Origin: Spongiibacter marinus
Lineage (GTDB): Bacteria > Pseudomonadota > Gammaproteobacteria > Pseudomonadales > Spongiibacteraceae
Assembly (NCBI RefSeq): GCF_016906995.1
Contig: NZ_JAFBBD010000003.1
Span: forward strand, 1 to 64,000
Direction of reading: 5' to 3'
Length of the DNA stretch: 64,000 nt
Below, piece by piece: positions 29,874-40,395 of this stretch. Position 1 is the stretch's first letter, and every line of letters begins with the position of its first letter. Position numbers and translations under genes: made by a program. The notes beneath the pieces were generated by a model. It did no database searches. It was not told the DNA's origin and saw only the letters and a list, made by a program, of their open reading frames with translations.

Positions 29874-30517
29874 TGGCTTTCTTTCCCAATGCAGAGCAAC
29901 TCACAGAACAAACCCTGGCGTTGGCCGGCGTTCTGCAGGCCGTGACGCTGGTCGATCAAATTGCCCGAACCGGGCAAGCTGAACCCGCAGCGCTCGACGC
30001 TTCCCTGGCCAGCCTGTTTGCCTTCTCAGGGAATGACACCCGCAGTGTGTTCGGCAATATCAATGCACTTGAGCTGGGTATCCGCGCCCTGCGTGATTTG
30101 CTCAGTGGCAATGATTACGGCGAGCGCCAGGCCGTTACGCGCTACTGTATGGGCGTATTGTTCTTACAAAACAAACTGCGCCGGGACCATGCAGCCGCGA
30201 GCATCATGCGTAACCGTCTAGAGCACTGCGCCAAACAGCGGGAGTTTGGCGGTGAATTAACGAGCTTGGCGCCGGCTTTGGCAGATATCTATCAAGACAC
30301 CCTATCCAAATATCGCTTTCGCATTCAGGTCAGTGGTAGCGCTCAACAACTGCAAAACAATGACAATGCCGCCAAAATTCGTGCACTGCTGTTAGCGGCC
30401 ATTCGCGGCGCCTATCTCTGGCGAGCGGCGGGCGGCAATCGCTTTAGTCTGATGTTCCTCAGAAATCGCCTTTTTACCGAAGCGCAGCGGCTACTGGGCA
30501 CTGAAATTCAGCACTGA
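29873..30517 (+). CDS. hflD: High frequency lysogenization protein HflD homologue
   Basis: A 214-residue, mostly helical peripheral membrane protein. The N-terminal EQTLALAGVLQAVTLVDQIA and FSGNDTRSVFGNINALELGIRAL with RYCMGVLFLQNKL match the HflD family, whose E. coli member binds phage lambda CII and sits next to mnmA. Its housekeeping role is not settled. ATG at 29873 overlaps the mnmA stop. Length is standard. Confidence 0.92.
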   Translation: MAFFPNAEQLTEQTLALAGVLQAVTLVDQIARTGQAEPAALDASLASLFAFSGNDTRSVFGNINALELGIRALRDLLSGNDYGERQAVTRYCMGVLFLQNKLRRDHAAASIMRNRLEHCAKQREFGGELTSLAPALADIYQDTLSKYRFRIQVSGSAQQLQNNDNAAKIRALLLAAIRGAYLWRAAGGNRFSLMFLRNRLFTEAQRLLGTEIQH

Positions 30518-30560
30518 GCAGTGTATGATTGCGCCCCATTAATTTGCCCTCCGCGTATAG

Positions 30561-31940
<1,380 letters not shown>

Positions 31941-31941
31941 A

Positions 31942-33060
31942 ATGGCGCTGCAGGGCTTCGATGCGCAGCAATTCCTCGACGAGGATTGGCAGCGCCGTCC
32001 ACGGGTGTTGCGCGGCGCCCTGCAGGGTTTTGAATGCCCCGTGGACGGTGATGACCTCGCTGGTCTGGCCTGTGAAGACGAGGTTGATTCACGGCTAATC
32101 TCACAACACGGCAGCGACTGGCAGCTACAACACGGGCCGCTGAAGGAGAGTGACTTCGCCGAGCTGCCCGCCAGCCATTGGACTCTCCTGGTTCAATCGG
32201 TCGACCAATGGATACCCGGCGTTGCAGAATTACTAAACGATTTCCGTTTTTTACCGCGCTGGCGTATCGATGACATTATGGTCAGCTACGCGGCCGATGG
32301 CGGCAGCGTGGGCCCCCACTACGATCAATACGATGTATTTCTCATTCAGGGCGGCGGCCGCCGTCGCTGGCAGCTGGGCCAGCACTGCGACGATAGCAGC
32401 GAACTGCTCGGCCACCCTGAATTACGCTTGCTTAAACACTTCGACTGTCAACAGGAAGTGATTCTTGAAGCCGGCGACATACTCTACATTCCCCCGGGTG
32501 TCGCACATTGGGGAACCGCTGTCGGCGATGACTGCATCACCCTGTCGGTGGGCTTTAGAGCCCCCTCCGACGCCGAGTTACTGAATAGCTGGTCAATCGA
32601 GCGAGAAACCGTGTTGAGCGACGGGCAGCGGTTTAGCGATCAGGCCCTAAATGCCAGCGCGCCCAGTGGCTGGATCCCTGAAGACGTTCTCCCGCAACTG
32701 CGAGAGCGCCTGAGCGCAGGGCTAGACGATGATCAAGCCCTTTCACGCTGGTTTGGACAGATGATGACTCACGTCGACCAGCAGCAGCGCTTCGATAACC
32801 CAGCGCTGTCATTTGAGGAATATGCTCTCCGCGAACAACAGGTGCCAGCCTGCCTGCGCCTGGGTGCGCGCTTGGCCTTCGACGCCCACTATCTGTTTGC
32901 CGATGGTATTGCCTACCCCTACCCCAGTGACTTGCGCCCCGCCGTGGCTGAGTTCTGTGAACAAGAAGGCGGTGATGATGTGATGGGGCTGGTGGTTGAG
33001 CTACGCTATCAGCTCTACCAAACAGGCACGGTGTATTTCGATGACGATGTTGAAGATTGA
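31942..33060 (+). CDS. roxA: 50S ribosomal protein L16 3-hydroxylase (JmjC oxygenase RoxA/YcfD)
   Basis: A 372-residue JmjC-type Fe(II)/2-oxoglutarate oxygenase. The metal triad is His126 and Asp128 (GPHYDQYDVF) with His189 (PPGVAHWGT). After the cupin core come a dimerisation region and a C-terminal winged-helix-like domain. The family hydroxylates an arginine of ribosomal protein L16. It starts one base after the purB stop and so is likely co-transcribed; its end overlaps the GNAT gene. Confidence 0.93.
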   Translation: MALQGFDAQQFLDEDWQRRPRVLRGALQGFECPVDGDDLAGLACEDEVDSRLISQHGSDWQLQHGPLKESDFAELPASHWTLLVQSVDQWIPGVAELLNDFRFLPRWRIDDIMVSYAADGGSVGPHYDQYDVFLIQGGGRRRWQLGQHCDDSSELLGHPELRLLKHFDCQQEVILEAGDILYIPPGVAHWGTAVGDDCITLSVGFRAPSDAELLNSWSIERETVLSDGQRFSDQALNASAPSGWIPEDVLPQLRERLSAGLDDDQALSRWFGQMMTHVDQQQRFDNPALSFEEYALREQQVPACLRLGARLAFDAHYLFADGIAYPYPSDLRPAVAEFCEQEGGDDVMGLVVELRYQLYQTGTVYFDDDVED

Positions 33061-33955
33061 GCGCGTACGCTGGTCAGAACATTGGCGGGAATTAACGGAA
33101 ATTCGGCGTCGGGTTTTTGTTGAAGAGCAACGCGTTCCCATTGAACTGGAACTTGACGAAGATGATTTCACCGCGCGTCACTGGCTGGCGCGATATGGCA
33201 GCGAAGTCGTCGGAACCGTTCGTCTTTTGGCTGACGGCCACGTCGGGCGTATGGCTGTCGCCGCTGACTATCGCGGCAGAGGTATCGGTCGCGCGCTGCT
33301 ACATGCCGTAATTGATGACGCGATCCAACAGCAACTGCCCAAATTGGAGCTCGCGGCCCAAACACACGCCATCGACTTCTACCGGAAAGAAGGTTTTCAG
33401 CCCATCGGCGACAGTTTTATGGACGCCGGTATCGCTCACCAGTCAATGACGCGAACGCTGCGGGGAACACAACGCCTGGGAGAAGATGGCCGCAAATTTG
33501 CTGTTGAGTCACTGCCCGACAGCGCCCTGGCCTTAGCCAGTTTGAGTCGCCGACAGTTGTGGGTGTTTTGCCACAGTCTGGAGCCAGAGGTTTATGCCCA
33601 ACCGCGCCTGATTGATATTGTCTCTACCCTCGCTCGAAAGCATCGCGACAGTGAAATACGACTGCTGATCTGCGACGACAGGCCGCTGCGAGAGAGTCGC
33701 CATCCCTTGGTAGAACTCAGTCAGCGGCTGAGCAGCAGTATTCATATTCGGGTTTCTAATCCAAAGCAGCACGGCGAACTTAGTGAATACTTCTTGCTCG
33801 CCGACAACGAGGCAACCCTCGTTCACAGTATGCGGCGCGGCGGCCGGGCCTGGGGCTGTTTTCATTCGCGGCCGACCGCAAGTGCCTACCGAGAACAGTT
33901 TGACCGCCTGTGGCAGCACGCAAAACCCTCTCCCTGGCTGCGCCCGCTGGTCTAA
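33041..33955 (+). CDS. GNAT acetyltransferase fused to a PLD-like unnamed domain
   Basis: A 304-residue two-domain protein. Residues 1-140 are a GNAT fold: RRRVFVEEQRVPIELELD, GTVRLLADGHVGRMAV, YRGRGIGRALL (acetyl-CoA loop) and FYRKEGFQPIG. The remainder (about 150-304: LWVFCHSLEPEVYAQPRLI, IRLLICDDRPLRESRHPLVE, RGGRAWGCFHSR) looks like a single phospholipase-D-like half without an HKD catalytic motif. Substrate unknown. Start at 33041 overlaps the end of roxA by 20 nt; ATG 33047 is an alternative. It overlaps the convergent Rieske gene by 4 nt. Position beside the ribosome oxygenase suggests protein or RNA-related substrate, but this is a guess. Confidence 0.75.
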   Translation: MTMLKIERVRWSEHWRELTEIRRRVFVEEQRVPIELELDEDDFTARHWLARYGSEVVGTVRLLADGHVGRMAVAADYRGRGIGRALLHAVIDDAIQQQLPKLELAAQTHAIDFYRKEGFQPIGDSFMDAGIAHQSMTRTLRGTQRLGEDGRKFAVESLPDSALALASLSRRQLWVFCHSLEPEVYAQPRLIDIVSTLARKHRDSEIRLLICDDRPLRESRHPLVELSQRLSSSIHIRVSNPKQHGELSEYFLLADNEATLVHSMRRGGRAWGCFHSRPTASAYREQFDRLWQHAKPSPWLRPLV

Positions 33956-34269
33956 TCGCCCAGCATTACACCGAGCTCGTTGTCTCGGTAGACCACCTCA
34001 TAACACCTCAAGCCCCGACAGGGTTCTTCTGTCGCGTGAAGTAACTCACCACTGCGCAAGTCAAAGCGGTAGTGGTGCTTGGGGCAAACCAAATTCTCAC
34101 CTCGGATATCCGACGTATCGAGAGGCCAGGCGCGGTGGGGGCAATTACTTTCGATCAAATAGTGCTGACCGTCGAGCTGCAGCAGCATCAATTGTGCATC
34201 ATCAATCTTGAAGACTTTTCGGTATCCATCGTAAAGATTGATCAGCTTTTCAAGGCTGTAATAACGCAT
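33952..34269 (-). CDS. Rieske [2Fe-2S] ferredoxin-like protein
   Basis: A 105-residue soluble Rieske protein. The cluster ligands are Cys43 and His45 (NCPHRAWPL) and Cys62 and His65 (VCPKHHYRFD), spaced as in Rieske ferredoxins. It has no membrane segment and no oxygenase partner nearby, so it may serve as an electron carrier. I chose ATG 34269; the frame is open to 34338, but those codons lie in the ppsA terminator and look non-coding. Convergent overlap with the GNAT gene. Confidence 0.82.
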   Translation of the reverse strand: MRYYSLEKLINLYDGYRKVFKIDDAQLMLLQLDGQHYLIESNCPHRAWPLDTSDIRGENLVCPKHHYRFDLRSGELLHATEEPCRGLRCYEVVYRDNELGVMLGD

Positions 34270-34333
34270 AACTAAAGGGTTCGCCAAGAGGTTTGCGCCA
34301 TAGTAGCGCTTGGCGGAACCCCCTGCCAGCAGA

Positions 34334-34371
34334 AACAAAAAAGCCCGGTAGCAGTTCGCTCACCGGGCTTT
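34334..34371 (-). terminator. Strong intrinsic terminator of ppsA
   Basis: On the minus strand AAAGCCCGGT and ACCGGGCTTT form a 10-bp stem (34362-34371 with 34340-34349) followed by TTTTGTTT. It lies 18 bases after the ppsA stop. Confidence 0.85.
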
Positions 34372-34388
34372 AGCGTAGTTTGCCGAAC

Positions 34389-36758
34389 TTATTTCAGCTT
34401 GTCGGCCAAGAACAGCCAGGTCTCCAGTACCGAATCCGGGTTCAGTGACACGCTGTCGATGCCCTGCTCCATCAGCCACTGCGCGAAGTCCGGGTGGTCT
34501 GAGGGGCCCTGTCCACAAATACCGATGTATTTGCCTTGCTCCTTACACGCCCGAATCGCATTGGAGAGCAGTACCTTAACGGCCTCGTTGCGCTCATCAA
34601 ACAGGTGAGCGATCAAGCCGGAGTCGCGATCGAGACCAAGTGTCAGCTGAGTGAGGTCGTTTGAACCAATTGAGAAGCCATCAAAATGCTCGAGGAATTG
34701 CTCCGCCAACAGGGCATTGGCAGGTAGCTCACACATCATGATGACCTTCAGGCCGTTTTCACCGCGCTTTAAGCCATTATCGGCCAGTAGCTCTACCACT
34801 TGTTTCGCTTCGCCTACGGTGCGCACAAAGGGCACCATAATCTCAACATTTTGCAGATCCATCTCTTCGCGCACTTTCTTCAGCGCGCGGCACTCCAGCT
34901 CAAAGCACTCGCGGAACGAGTCAGAGATATAGCGTGAGGCACCTCGGAAACCCAACATGGGGTTTTCTTCTGAGGGCTCGTAAAGGCTGCCACCAATCAA
35001 GTGTGCGTACTCATTTGATTTAAAGTCGGACATCCGCACAATTACCCGCTCCGGGTAAAACGCGCTAGCAATGCTAGAGATGCCCTCAACCAGCTTCTCG
35101 ACATAAAACTCAACAGGGTCGGCGTAGCCAGCCACACGACGCTTCACCGCTTGCTGAACATCGCGCGGCAAAGTGTCGTAGTTGATCAGTGCTTTGGGGT
35201 GCACACCGATCATGCGGTTAATGATAAATTCCAAGCGCGCCAAGCCCACACCGGCGTTGGGGTACGCCTGAAAATCAAACGCGCGATCGGGGTTGCCCAC
35301 GTTCATCATAATTTTAAAGGGCAGCTCGGGCATGGCATCGAGCTTGTTACGGCTGATATCGAAGTCGAGCTGGCCGGCGTACACCATGCCCGTATCACCT
35401 TCCGCGCAGGACACGGTCACGTCCTGACCTGAGCTCAAACGCTCGGTGGCATCACCACAGCCAACGACCGCAGGAATACCCAGTTCGCGGGCGATGATAG
35501 CCGCGTGGCAGGTACGGCCGCCACGGTTGGTAATAATGGCGGCTGCGCGCTTCATTACCGGCTCCCAGTCGGGGTCGGTCATATCAGTAACCAAGACATC
35601 GCCCTGTTGTACTTGATCCATTTCCGCCAGGTTGTCGATAACCCGCACAGGGCCCGCGCCAATGCGCTGACCAATAGAGCGGCCCTCGCAAAGCACTTCG
35701 CCTTTTTCTTTCAGCAGGTAGCGCTCCATCATGTTGGCCGACTCGCGGCTCTTTACTGTCTCCGGGCGAGCCTGAACGATGTAGAGCTTGCCGTCGTCGC
35801 CGTCGCGCGCCCACTCAATATCCATGGGTCGGCCGTAGTGTTTTTCAATAATCAGCGCCTGACGGGCCAGCGACATGACTTCTTCGTCGGTGATGCAGAA
35901 CTGGCTGCGATCGGCTTCGGGAACATCGACGGTTTCTACCGATTTGCCGGCCGATGCTTCACTGCCGTAGACCATTTTGATCAGCTTGCTACCCAGGTTG
36001 CGGCGCAGCACGGCGTGGCGGTCTTTTTCCAGCGTGGCCTTGTGAACGTAAAATTCGTCGGGGTTAACAGCGCCCTGAACCACGGTTTCACCCAGGCCGT
36101 AGCTGGCAGTAATGAAGACCACACCGTCAAAGCCAGACTCGGTATCCATGCTGAACATAACGCCTGCGGCACCGGTTTCTGAGCGCACCATGCGCTGAAT
36201 ACCGGCAGACAAGGCAACATCGGCGTGTTCAAACCCCTTGTGAACGCGGTAGGCAATAGCGCGATCGTTGTACAGTGAGGCAAAGACCTCCTTGATCGCG
36301 ATCATAATATTGTCGAGGCCGTTGATGTTCAGGAAGGTTTCCTGTTGGCCGGCAAATGAGGCGTCGGGCAAATCTTCTGCTGTGGCCGAGGAGCGCACTG
36401 CGCAGGCCATTGCGGGGTTGCCGTCGATCATTTTAGCGTAGGCTTCGCTGATCGCGTCATTCAATGGCGCGGGAAATGGCGTATCAACGATGGCTTGGCG
36501 AATCTCCTTGCCTACCTTGGCAAGGGTTTTGACATCGTCGATATCCAGACCTTTGAGCATGTCCTGAATACGCTGGTTCAGGCCACTTTGGTCGAGGAAG
36601 TCGCGGTATGCTTGCGCCGTGGTGGCAAAGCCATCGGGTACCGATACACCGGCATTAGACAATTGACTGATCATCTCACCGAGAGAGGCGTTTTTGCCCC
36701 CAACGACTTCGACATCGTTCATTCCCAGGTCCCTGAACCAGATAACGTATTCAGCCAT
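34389..36758 (-). CDS. ppsA: Phosphoenolpyruvate synthase
   Basis: A 789-residue PEP synthase, converting pyruvate plus ATP to PEP, AMP and phosphate. The N-terminal ATP-grasp part has [10 protein letters not shown] and [20 protein letters not shown]; the swivelling domain carries [19 protein letters not shown] with the phosphoryl His418 and the regulatory Thr416; the C-terminal barrel has [15 protein letters not shown] and the [16 protein letters not shown] motif. GGAGATACACCGC precedes the ATG. It is divergent from ppsR, whose product phosphorylates the Thr. It is the key gluconeogenic step for growth on organic acids. Confidence 0.97.
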   Translation of the reverse strand: MAEYVIWFRDLGMNDVEVVGGKNASLGEMISQLSNAGVSVPDGFATTAQAYRDFLDQSGLNQRIQDMLKGLDIDDVKTLAKVGKEIRQAIVDTPFPAPLNDAISEAYAKMIDGNPAMACAVRSSATAEDLPDASFAGQQETFLNINGLDNIMIAIKEVFASLYNDRAIAYRVHKGFEHADVALSAGIQRMVRSETGAAGVMFSMDTESGFDGVVFITASYGLGETVVQGAVNPDEFYVHKATLEKDRHAVLRRNLGSKLIKMVYGSEASAGKSVETVDVPEADRSQFCITDEEVMSLARQALIIEKHYGRPMDIEWARDGDDGKLYIVQARPETVKSRESANMMERYLLKEKGEVLCEGRSIGQRIGAGPVRVIDNLAEMDQVQQGDVLVTDMTDPDWEPVMKRAAAIITNRGGRTCHAAIIARELGIPAVVGCGDATERLSSGQDVTVSCAEGDTGMVYAGQLDFDISRNKLDAMPELPFKIMMNVGNPDRAFDFQAYPNAGVGLARLEFIINRMIGVHPKALINYDTLPRDVQQAVKRRVAGYADPVEFYVEKLVEGISSIASAFYPERVIVRMSDFKSNEYAHLIGGSLYEPSEENPMLGFRGASRYISDSFRECFELECRALKKVREEMDLQNVEIMVPFVRTVGEAKQVVELLADNGLKRGENGLKVIMMCELPANALLAEQFLEHFDGFSIGSNDLTQLTLGLDRDSGLIAHLFDERNEAVKVLLSNAIRACKEQGKYIGICGQGPSDHPDFAQWLMEQGIDSVSLNPDSVLETWLFLADKLK

Positions 36759-36888
36759 GCGGTGTATCTCCTTTTGCTATGCTTGGTGCATAGTGCAATA
36801 AGCGTAAAAAAATGCGACGCGAGCATACTAAAACAGCTATTCTGGAAATTCCCGTCGAAAACAACGCAGCATTCGGTAAAAAAACTAC

Positions 36889-37707
36889 ATGATGAGAACC
36901 GTTTTTTATATTTCTGACAGTACAGGCATCACCGCAGAAACCTTGGGCAACAGCCTGCTCTCCCAATTTGAACAGTTAAAATTTGACCACGTTGTCGTGC
37001 CCTATGTAGACACCGTGGAGAAAGCGCGCGCCGCCGTCGATAAAATCAATCAGGTCGCCGAGGCCACGGGGCGCCAGCCGATTATCTTTGACACTTTGGT
37101 CAACCAAGAGATTCGCGCCGTAATTGCCACCAGCAATGGTTTTATCATCGACGTGCTCGACACCTTCCTCAACCAGCTGGAAAGCGCCCTTGGGGAGAAA
37201 CCCTCTAGCACGGTTGGCCGCGTCAAAAACGCCGACCGCGACGCCCAGTACAAACATCGCATCGACGCTGTTAACTTCGCACTGGACAACGACGACGGTG
37301 CAAGAATCAACCGCTACGACCAAGCCCAAGTGATATTGATCGGCGTTTCCCGCAGTGGCAAAACCCCAACCTGCCTTTACTTGGCGATGCAGGGCGGTAT
37401 TTTCGTCGCCAATTACCCGCTCACCGAAGAAGACCTAGAAGAACGCAGGCTGCCAAAACCACTAGCTGCTTATCGCGACCGGCTCTTTGGTTTGACCATA
37501 GAACCGCAGCGACTTGCCGCAATTCGCAGCGAACGCCGTCCCGACAGCCCCTACGCCAGCCTGCGCCGCTGCGAGGATGAGGTGCGCGACGCCGAGGCGC
37601 TCTTTAGCCGCTTTGGCATTCCCTACTTGGATACGACGCATGCCTCTGTCGAGGAAATTGCTACGCGCGTGCTGGTTGAAAGCGGCCTGCGCGGTCAGCG
37701 GTCATAG
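36889..37707 (+). CDS. ppsR: PEP synthase regulatory protein (bifunctional kinase/pyrophosphorylase)
   Basis: A 272-residue DUF299 protein. The P-loop-like GVSRSGKTP is at 152-160, following a conserved N-terminus FYISDSTGITAETLGNSLL. It inactivates PpsA by ADP-dependent phosphorylation of a Thr next to the catalytic His and reactivates it by phosphate-dependent removal. Its divergent pairing with ppsA (130 bp apart) fits that role. ATG-ATG at 36889; either may be used. Confidence 0.95.
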   Translation: MMRTVFYISDSTGITAETLGNSLLSQFEQLKFDHVVVPYVDTVEKARAAVDKINQVAEATGRQPIIFDTLVNQEIRAVIATSNGFIIDVLDTFLNQLESALGEKPSSTVGRVKNADRDAQYKHRIDAVNFALDNDDGARINRYDQAQVILIGVSRSGKTPTCLYLAMQGGIFVANYPLTEEDLEERRLPKPLAAYRDRLFGLTIEPQRLAAIRSERRPDSPYASLRRCEDEVRDAEALFSRFGIPYLDTTHASVEEIATRVLVESGLRGQRS

Positions 37708-37722
37708 CCGGGAAGTCTCGCG

Positions 37723-38880
37723 ATGTCTTGTCCTGACGCCAGCGCCAGTCACGCCAACACCGGGCTCATTCTACCCGGCGGTGGCGCTCGTGCGGCCTAC
37801 CAGGTTGGCGTGCTAAAAGCCATTGCATCGCTACACGGCAAGCGGCACAGCAACCCCTTCCCTATCCTGGCAGGAACATCGGCCGGCGCGATCAATGCCA
37901 CCTCCCTTGCGGCGGGCGCACACCACTTTACCGGCACCGTGGAAACCCTGGAAATCATGTGGAAGCAGCTTTCCACTGACCGGATTTATCGCGCCGATTT
38001 AATGGGGGTTCTTCGCAATGCCCTGCGACTGGCCGGCTCCCTGTTTAACTCGGGCATTGCCGTCGGTCGACCGGTGGCACTGCTGGACAACAGCCCACTG
38101 CGCGAACTGCTAGAAGAGCGAATCCGCTTCGAGTCGATCGGCATGAACATCCGCAACGGTGACTTGGACGCACTCTCGCTCACGGCGATGAACTACAGCC
38201 TCGGCTTGTCGGAAACCTTCTTTCAGGGCGGACCACAGCATGCTGGCTGGCAGCGCTGGCGGCGACAGGGGCTGGCGACACCCATTCAGCTGCAACACCT
38301 GATGGCGTCCACAGCCATCCCGACGATCTTTCCACCCGCCAAGGTAGGCCGTTATTTCTACGGCGACGGCGCGCTGCGCCAATTGACCCCGATCAGCCCC
38401 GCCATCCATTTAGGTGCAAACCGGGTATTGGTGATTCCCGCCAACGGGCATAAACGGGTTTATCACCACACCCCAAAACCTATTCAGTCTCCGGCGTTCG
38501 GACAAATTATTGGTCAGTTACTTAACAGCGCTTTTATCGACAGCATCGAAACCGATATTGAGCGTCTGGAAAGAATCAACGAATTATTGGCGCTGATACC
38601 ACGGGAAAATATGCAAATGATGGGGCGTGAGTTACTGCCGGTTGAGTGCCTGGTAATCAGCCCCAGCGAAGATATTGACGCCATTGCCGACGAGCATGTG
38701 AAAGAACTACCACGCAGTTTACGTGCTTTCCTGGGGCGCACCGGCAGTAGCCGCGGAGGTAGCGTGAGTATTGCCAGCTACCTGTTATTTACCGAGGAAT
38801 ATTGCGCCAAGCTGATCGATCTAGGCTACCGTGACGGGCTTGCTCAGCGCGATGACATCAACGCTTTCCTCTACCAATAA
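37723..38880 (+). CDS. Patatin-like phospholipase
   Basis: A 385-residue patatin-domain protein. LPGGGARAAYQVGVLKA is the oxyanion hole, GTSAGAINA (51-59) carries the nucleophile Ser53, and YFYGDGALRQLTP carries the Asp of the dyad. No signal peptide is seen. The C-terminal third after the dyad (EDIDAIADEHVKELPRSLRAF) is helical, as in bacterial lysophospholipase-like patatins. It follows ppsR by 15 bp and may share its transcript. Substrate, probably a phospholipid or acylglycerol, is not known. Confidence 0.88.
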   Translation: MSCPDASASHANTGLILPGGGARAAYQVGVLKAIASLHGKRHSNPFPILAGTSAGAINATSLAAGAHHFTGTVETLEIMWKQLSTDRIYRADLMGVLRNALRLAGSLFNSGIAVGRPVALLDNSPLRELLEERIRFESIGMNIRNGDLDALSLTAMNYSLGLSETFFQGGPQHAGWQRWRRQGLATPIQLQHLMASTAIPTIFPPAKVGRYFYGDGALRQLTPISPAIHLGANRVLVIPANGHKRVYHHTPKPIQSPAFGQIIGQLLNSAFIDSIETDIERLERINELLALIPRENMQMMGRELLPVECLVISPSEDIDAIADEHVKELPRSLRAFLGRTGSSRGGSVSIASYLLFTEEYCAKLIDLGYRDGLAQRDDINAFLYQ

Positions 38881-38883
38881 AAG

Positions 38884-39342
38884 CTACTGTTTTAGGCCGA
38901 CGATCGCGTACAAGCCCTTAAAGCGCGCCGCGACTTCGCCGTTAACAATCACCTCTGAGCACAGTTCAATCTTGGCGCGGCCGCGCTCCTCAAAGCGAGT
39001 AAAAAATCCCTGCCAATCGGTGTCCTCTGCGGGCAGCGAGCGCGCGACAATATCGCTGGGCACTGGCAGTAAGTATTCGATCTCCGCTTTGGCCACCACA
39101 ATATCCGGGTCCAGGCCGCGCTCAACACAATGTAGATACACGCTGCCCCAGCAAGCCATCACTGCCACCACATAGATGCTGCCACCAAAGGCGGTTTGCT
39201 TATCGTTAATACTCGGCCCCAGCGGGGCGGTCAGCGTTAATGCGCCATCGGAATAGTCACTAACAGAAAGCCGCATATGGCGCGCCGTGGGTAAGTGTTC
39301 GGCAATAAATTCACTCAGGCGGTGAGCGATAGGCTGCGACAT
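38884..39342 (-). CDS. Hotdog-fold thioesterase (YiiD C-terminal domain family)
   Basis: A 152-residue hotdog protein: LTLTAPLGPSINDKQTAFGGSIYVVAVMACW is the family's central helix region, followed by VVAKAEIEYLLPVPSDI and a beta strand ending YAIVGLKQ. The family is annotated as putative thioesterases by fold; activity is not proven. It lies two bases after meaB, the last gene of the methylmalonyl-CoA cluster, so it may hydrolyse or salvage acyl-CoA intermediates of that route (inference). Confidence 0.75.
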   Translation of the reverse strand: MSQPIAHRLSEFIAEHLPTARHMRLSVSDYSDGALTLTAPLGPSINDKQTAFGGSIYVVAVMACWGSVYLHCVERGLDPDIVVAKAEIEYLLPVPSDIVARSLPAEDTDWQGFFTRFEERGRAKIELCSEVIVNGEVAARFKGLYAIVGLKQ

Positions 39343-39344
39343 GA

Positions 39345-40313
39345 TTACGCTTCCTCAAACAGCAGGTTTATCAGTTTTTGCGCCGCTAAAAATGGCGTGG
39401 TCTGTCCGTCGGTCACCTTTCTATTCAGTTCCGGCAGCAGCGCTTTAACAGACGGGTTTTCCTTGAGTTTAATATCCAGCATCTCGTGCAATAGTTTGTT
39501 CATCCACTCCTTGGCCTGGCGGGCACGCTTGTCGGCAAGCGCTCCGTTTTTTGTGGCGTCGACCTGGAAGTCACTGATCATGCCCCACACCGCTTCGATA
39601 TTCTCGTTCTTGATCGCCGAGCAGGTCATTACCTGTGGCGTCCAGAAGCTGCTGTGACGGAGCAAATGTAGCGCACTTTGGTAATGACGCCGGGTTTGCG
39701 TTGCGAGGTTAATACTCTCTCCGTCGGCCTTGTTAATCACCAGTGCATCGGCCAGCTCCATAATGCCTTTTTTGATGCCCTGCAGTTCATCACCGGCATT
39801 GGGCAGCATAAGCACCATAAAAAAGTCGACCATACTGGCCACTTCGTATTCCGACTGTCCGACACCCACGGTTTCGACCAAAATAACGTCGTAGCCAGCC
39901 GCCTCGCACAGCAACATGGTTTCGCGGGTTTTTAGCGCTACGCCACCCAGTGAGCCCTCGGAAGGCGACGGTCGAATGAAAGCGTCGCTGCTGCGCGACA
40001 ACATTTCCATGCGGGTTTTATCACCCAGAATTGAGCCGCCCGCAATGGGCGAGCTCGGGTCGACCGCCAATACCGCGACACGCTTGCCCTGGCTGACCAA
40101 ATACAGGCCGAACGCCTCGATGAACGTGGACTTGCCGACACCGGGAATGCCGGTGATACCGATACGAATGCTGTTGCCGGTTTGCGGCAGCACCGCCTCT
40201 AAGAGCTCCTGCGCCTGCGTGCGGTGCTCGACTTTTTTGCTCTCTACCAAGGTGATGGCTTTGGCCAGTGCGCGTGAATTGCCCTTGGTTAACGCTTCTA
40301 TATCAATAGTCAT
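39345..40313 (-). CDS. meaB: Methylmalonyl-CoA mutase-associated GTPase MeaB (ArgK family)
   Basis: A 322-residue G3E GTPase. Walker A GIPGVGKS is at 55-62, with AVLAVDPSSPIAGGSILGDKTRM, VETVGVGQSE and the NKAD specificity motif (ALVINKADGES). MeaB protects and reloads adenosylcobalamin on the mutase. I set the start at 40313, where AGGGATT precedes ATG; earlier in-frame codons lie in the terminator-like hairpin. It is downstream of the mutase gene in the same orientation. Confidence 0.93.
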   Translation of the reverse strand: MTIDIEALTKGNSRALAKAITLVESKKVEHRTQAQELLEAVLPQTGNSIRIGITGIPGVGKSTFIEAFGLYLVSQGKRVAVLAVDPSSPIAGGSILGDKTRMEMLSRSSDAFIRPSPSEGSLGGVALKTRETMLLCEAAGYDVILVETVGVGQSEYEVASMVDFFMVLMLPNAGDELQGIKKGIMELADALVINKADGESINLATQTRRHYQSALHLLRHSSFWTPQVMTCSAIKNENIEAVWGMISDFQVDATKNGALADKRARQAKEWMNKLLHEMLDIKLKENPSVKALLPELNRKVTDGQTTPFLAAQKLINLLFEEA

Positions 40314-40328
40314 AATCCCTGCCAATAT

Positions 40329-40374
40329 AAAAACGGGAGGCCGGACCATCAGCAACGCTGAGCTCCGCCTCCCG
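40329..40374 (-). terminator. Terminator-like hairpin between mutase and meaB
   Basis: On the minus strand CGGGAGGC pairs with GCCTCCCG, with an inner TCAGC-GTT-GCTGA stem, and is followed by TTTTTATATT. It would end or attenuate transcription before meaB, lowering MeaB relative to the mutase. Confidence 0.7.
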
Positions 40375-40395
40375 CCTGCCGTTCTCTATGCGTGA

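Noticed and set aside
34270-34338. Longer N-terminus for the Rieske protein
   Set aside because: These codons run into the strong ppsA terminator and have no ribosome site.
35505-36182. 225-codon open frame on the plus strand
   Set aside because: It lies wholly antisense to ppsA, which has intact motifs across the region; its sequence resembles no protein and reflects codon bias in the opposite strand.
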